A stretch of 64,000 bases of DNA from DUML01 sp050949905 (GTDB taxonomy: Bacteria; Bacillota; Desulfitobacteriia; Desulfitobacteriales; Syntrophobotulaceae): contig JBMNGP010000006.1 in assembly GCA_050949905.1 (NCBI GenBank), positions 186,001 to 250,000 of the forward strand. The letters are read 5' to 3'. The notes beneath the pieces were generated by a model. It was not told the origin of the DNA. It saw only the letters and a list, made by a program, of their open reading frames with translations, and did not search any database. The position numbers and the translations under genes were made by a program. Positions 62,067 through 64,000 of the stretch are shown here, piece by piece; the stretch's first letter is position 1, and each line of letters opens with the position of its first letter.

Positions 62067-62444
62067 CTAGCTATCCGCGTCCCCTAATGTATCGGCAATA
62101 ATCTCCCTGATCCTCTCACTAATCTCCTGCTGACGCCGCCAGGCAGCCTCAGTGGCAAAGTCATTTCTGGTAATATTTTCTAGTAAAGCTTGAGTCCTGG
62201 TTAATTTATCCCGTTCCTTCTGAAAGCGTTTCACAAGACCAAGCTTATGTTCATAGCCTTCCAGGATCCTTTCCGTCCGTTTCAGCAAGTCGTGCACTGC
62301 CTGCCGGCTGATTCCTTCCTGTTCGGCAATCTCAGAGAGAGAATAATCCTCTTGATAATAAAGATCCCAAATTTTTGCTTGTTTAGCCGTTAGTAAAGGT
62401 CCATAAAAGTCAAACAACAATGCCGTTTCGGCAATCTGTTTCAT
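62067..62444 (-). CDS. ylxM: YlxM, SRP-associated helix-turn-helix protein
   Basis: About 125 residues with a sigma-70 region 4-like helix-turn-helix (YSLSEIAEQEGISRQAVHDLLKR). YlxM is found upstream of ffh in Gram-positives and is reported to affect SRP GTPase function. The ATG at 62444 (MKQIAETALLFDFYG) fits the family start; the GTG six codons upstream is less likely. A consensus promoter lies about 50 bp upstream. Confidence 0.93.
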   Translation of the reverse strand: MKQIAETALLFDFYGPLLTAKQAKIWDLYYQEDYSLSEIAEQEGISRQAVHDLLKRTERILEGYEHKLGLVKRFQKERDKLTRTQALLENITRNDFATEAAWRRQQEISERIREIIADTLGDADS

Positions 62445-62492
62445 CTCTATTCCCGGCCTCACTGTAAAGTATTTTTGCTTTACGCCTTAGTT

Positions 62493-62521
62493 ATTTTAAA
62501 CTGAAAAAGGCAGTTTGTCAA
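62493..62521 (-). promoter_or_regulatory. Sigma-A promoter of the ylxM-ffh operon
   Basis: Minus strand: -35 TTGACA (62521-62516), 17-bp spacer, -10 TAAAAT (62498-62493). The -35 is perfect and the spacer ideal. A set of 22-bp direct repeats lies immediately upstream. Confidence 0.85.
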
Positions 62522-62525
62522 GAAG

Positions 62526-62584
62526 TCTGCTTACTATGTCAGCTTACTCTGCTTACCATGTTAACTTACTCTGTGTTAGCTTAC
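62526..62584. repeat. 22-bp direct repeats upstream of the ylxM-ffh promoter
   Basis: Two adjacent 22-bp units (62526-62547 and 62548-62569) differ at three positions and both read TCTGCTTAC at one end and CTTAC at the other. A third, shortened unit follows (62570-62584). The array begins five bases from the -35 hexamer. The 22-bp period is about two helical turns. Confidence 0.7.
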
Positions 62585-62633
62585 TATGCTTTGACAGCAT
62601 ACTACGGCGGCTTACAGCGGCGGCAATTATCGT

Positions 62634-63932
62634 TTATACTTCGGCAGCAATTCTCTTAGCGCGTTTTTCTACTTCAGCGCAAATCTGTTGCTCGTTAAGG
62701 GTTAACAGCCGATAATCTTCCATTAAGATCCTGCCGTCCACCATTACGGTCCTCACGTCACTGCCTCTGGCACAGTATACTAAATGGGAAGGAATAGAAA
62801 ACCTGGGGTAAAAGTGAGCTTGTGCCAAATTCAGGGAGATTAAATCCGCTTTATAGCCCGGAGCCAGCTTGCCAATATCCTGAAAACCTGTAACTTTGGC
62901 TCCGCCGTTAGTTGCCAGTTCCAGTACTTCATAAGCCTTCAAATCTTCCGGTGACCCGACCAGTTTTTGCTGCAAGGAAGCGCTGCGCATCTCGCCAAAC
63001 ATATCCAAGTCATTATTGCTGGATGTGCCGTCGGTTCCAAGACCTACTGCAATGCCCAGCTCAAGCATCTTAGGGATCGGTGCCGTTCCGCTGTTCAGTT
63101 TCATATTGCTTTCCGCATTATGAGCCACACAGATGCCATATTTTTTATAAATAGCCATTTCTTCCTCATCCAGGTAAACGGAATGAGCCGCTATAAGATG
63201 GCCACCGAAAAGACCCTGCTCTTCCAGCCAGCGTACCGGAGTAGTCCCGTAACGCTCTTGAATTGTTGCCAGTTCGGCTTTCGTCTCAGCCACATGGATG
63301 TGAATACCAGCTTTAAGCTTATCGGCTTCTTGTTTAACCAGCCGCAAAAAATCCCCCGGACAGGTATAAGGGGCATGAGGGCCGAACATAACTTTAATAC
63401 GGCCTTCGCCTTTCCCATGATAATTATGATGCAAATTTATGTTTTCCTGCAAAGCTTTCTGGGCAGCTTTGGGATCAAACCCGGTCATCCCCCGGGAGAG
63501 AACCGCCCTGGTCCCAGCTTCAAGTACAGCCTTGGCTGTTTCTTCTTCATGCATGTACATGTCGACCATAGTGGTAGTGCCGGAACGAATCATCTCACAA
63601 AGAGCTAAGAGGCTTCCCCAATACATATCTTCAGCAGTCATGCGAGCCTCAAAAGGCCAGACTTTCTCTTCCAGCCAAGGCATGAGCGGCATATCATCGG
63701 CATAACCGCGCAGCATGGTCATAGCCGCATGAGTATGGGTATTAATCAGTCCGGGCATGACCACATCATTTTTTAAGTCAAGTACTCTATCCGGCCTAAA
63801 ACCAACCGGGTGAGCTCCTCTTTCTCCCACGGAAACAATCCGGTCATCCTCCACAGCTATTTCTCCCTGCTCTAAAAAGTCCTGGGGCCCGGTCATCGGT
63901 AAAACCATAGCCCTTATTAAAATTTTAGCCAT
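62634..63932 (-). CDS. mtaD: 5-methylthioadenosine/S-adenosylhomocysteine deaminase-type amidohydrolase
   Basis: A 432-residue amidohydrolase of the MtaD/TrzA group that deaminates MTA or SAH (or a related purine nucleoside). Metal and active-site motifs: GLINTHTHAAMTMLRG, FGPHAPYTC, HIHVAETKAEL, LIAAHSVYLDEEE and GLGTDGTSSNNDLDMF. The ATG follows GAAGAAAGAAGGG. The neighbours upstream are outside the window, and no SAM riboswitch is visible in the 68 bp that remain. It runs in the same direction as ylxM-ffh, which has its own promoter. Confidence 0.9.
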   Translation of the reverse strand: MAKILIRAMVLPMTGPQDFLEQGEIAVEDDRIVSVGERGAHPVGFRPDRVLDLKNDVVMPGLINTHTHAAMTMLRGYADDMPLMPWLEEKVWPFEARMTAEDMYWGSLLALCEMIRSGTTTMVDMYMHEEETAKAVLEAGTRAVLSRGMTGFDPKAAQKALQENINLHHNYHGKGEGRIKVMFGPHAPYTCPGDFLRLVKQEADKLKAGIHIHVAETKAELATIQERYGTTPVRWLEEQGLFGGHLIAAHSVYLDEEEMAIYKKYGICVAHNAESNMKLNSGTAPIPKMLELGIAVGLGTDGTSSNNDLDMFGEMRSASLQQKLVGSPEDLKAYEVLELATNGGAKVTGFQDIGKLAPGYKADLISLNLAQAHFYPRFSIPSHLVYCARGSDVRTVMVDGRILMEDYRLLTLNEQQICAEVEKRAKRIAAEV

Positions 63933-64000
63933 TAGTAACCCTTCTTTCGTCTTTAATATGGATTATCAATATTTTAGGGCTTTATAGCCAAAGGGGAAGT

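Noticed and set aside
62967..63608. Plus-strand open frame of 213 codons opposite mtaD
   Set aside because: Antisense shadow of a well-conserved amidohydrolase.

Overview
The window is a chromosomal segment of an anaerobic, spore-forming, low-to-mid GC Firmicute, most likely class Clostridia (Peptococcaceae or Desulfitobacteria-like). Supporting signs are a PolC-type replicative polymerase, CodY, HslVU, YlxM, RbgA and TrmFO, an alpha/beta-type spore DNA-binding protein (SASP), a CooS-family CODH homologue, a serine T-box leader, and GTG/TTG starts behind strong GGAGG sites. The order of the housekeeping genes follows the Bacillus subtilis map very closely. I cannot name the species.

Left part (1-27.6 kb), all on the minus strand, reading from high to low coordinates: dprA, topA, trmFO, xerC, hslV, hslU, codY, a small membrane protein, then (own promoter) rpsB, tsf, terminator, pyrH, frr, a 62-aa ORF, terminator, uppS, cdsA, dxr, rseP, ispG, proS, polC, terminator, rimP, nusA, ylxR, ylxQ and the first 399 codons of infB. 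These genes cover translation, replication, isoprenoid and undecaprenyl carrier supply, phospholipid precursors, stress proteolysis and nutrient sensing. The B. subtilis fla/che operon that sits between codY and rpsB is absent. NusA carries an acidic, Tyr-rich tail of seven 17-residue repeats. IF-2 from the same operon carries an Arg/Pro-rich N-terminal region of 11-residue repeats.

Middle part (27.6-55.3 kb) is an accessory region between dprA and rnhB. It holds a sugar-isomerase/endonuclease IV-like protein, serA with a T-box leader, an NlpC/P60 hydrolase, a CHASE2 adenylate cyclase, a CitAB-type two-component system, a SASP, serine acetyltransferase, a nitronate monooxygenase-like flavoprotein, Ku, a variant CooS, a heavy-metal P-type ATPase with its ArsR regulator, an M15 peptidase, a frameshifted oxalate/formate-type MFS transporter, comM, yraN, an IS4-family element with a 6-bp target duplication, and a large PAS histidine kinase broken by an IS3-family element. 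Removing the IS3 element and one 4-bp duplication restores a 917-residue kinase frame.

Right part (55.5-64 kb), minus strand: mtaD, then ylxM, ffh, rpsP, khpA, terminator, rimM, trmD, a SPOUT methyltransferase, rplS, terminator, rbgA and rnhB. This is the standard Firmicute signal-recognition, ribosome-maturation and tRNA-modification block.

The points most worth a second look are the oppositely charged repeat tails of NusA and IF-2, a PolC without its proofreading exonuclease, a CooS without the cysteine pair at the active-site cluster, a SerA with Arg at the usual catalytic His, a SASP with three GPR-like sites, and a rod-like RNA hairpin inside the IS3 element.
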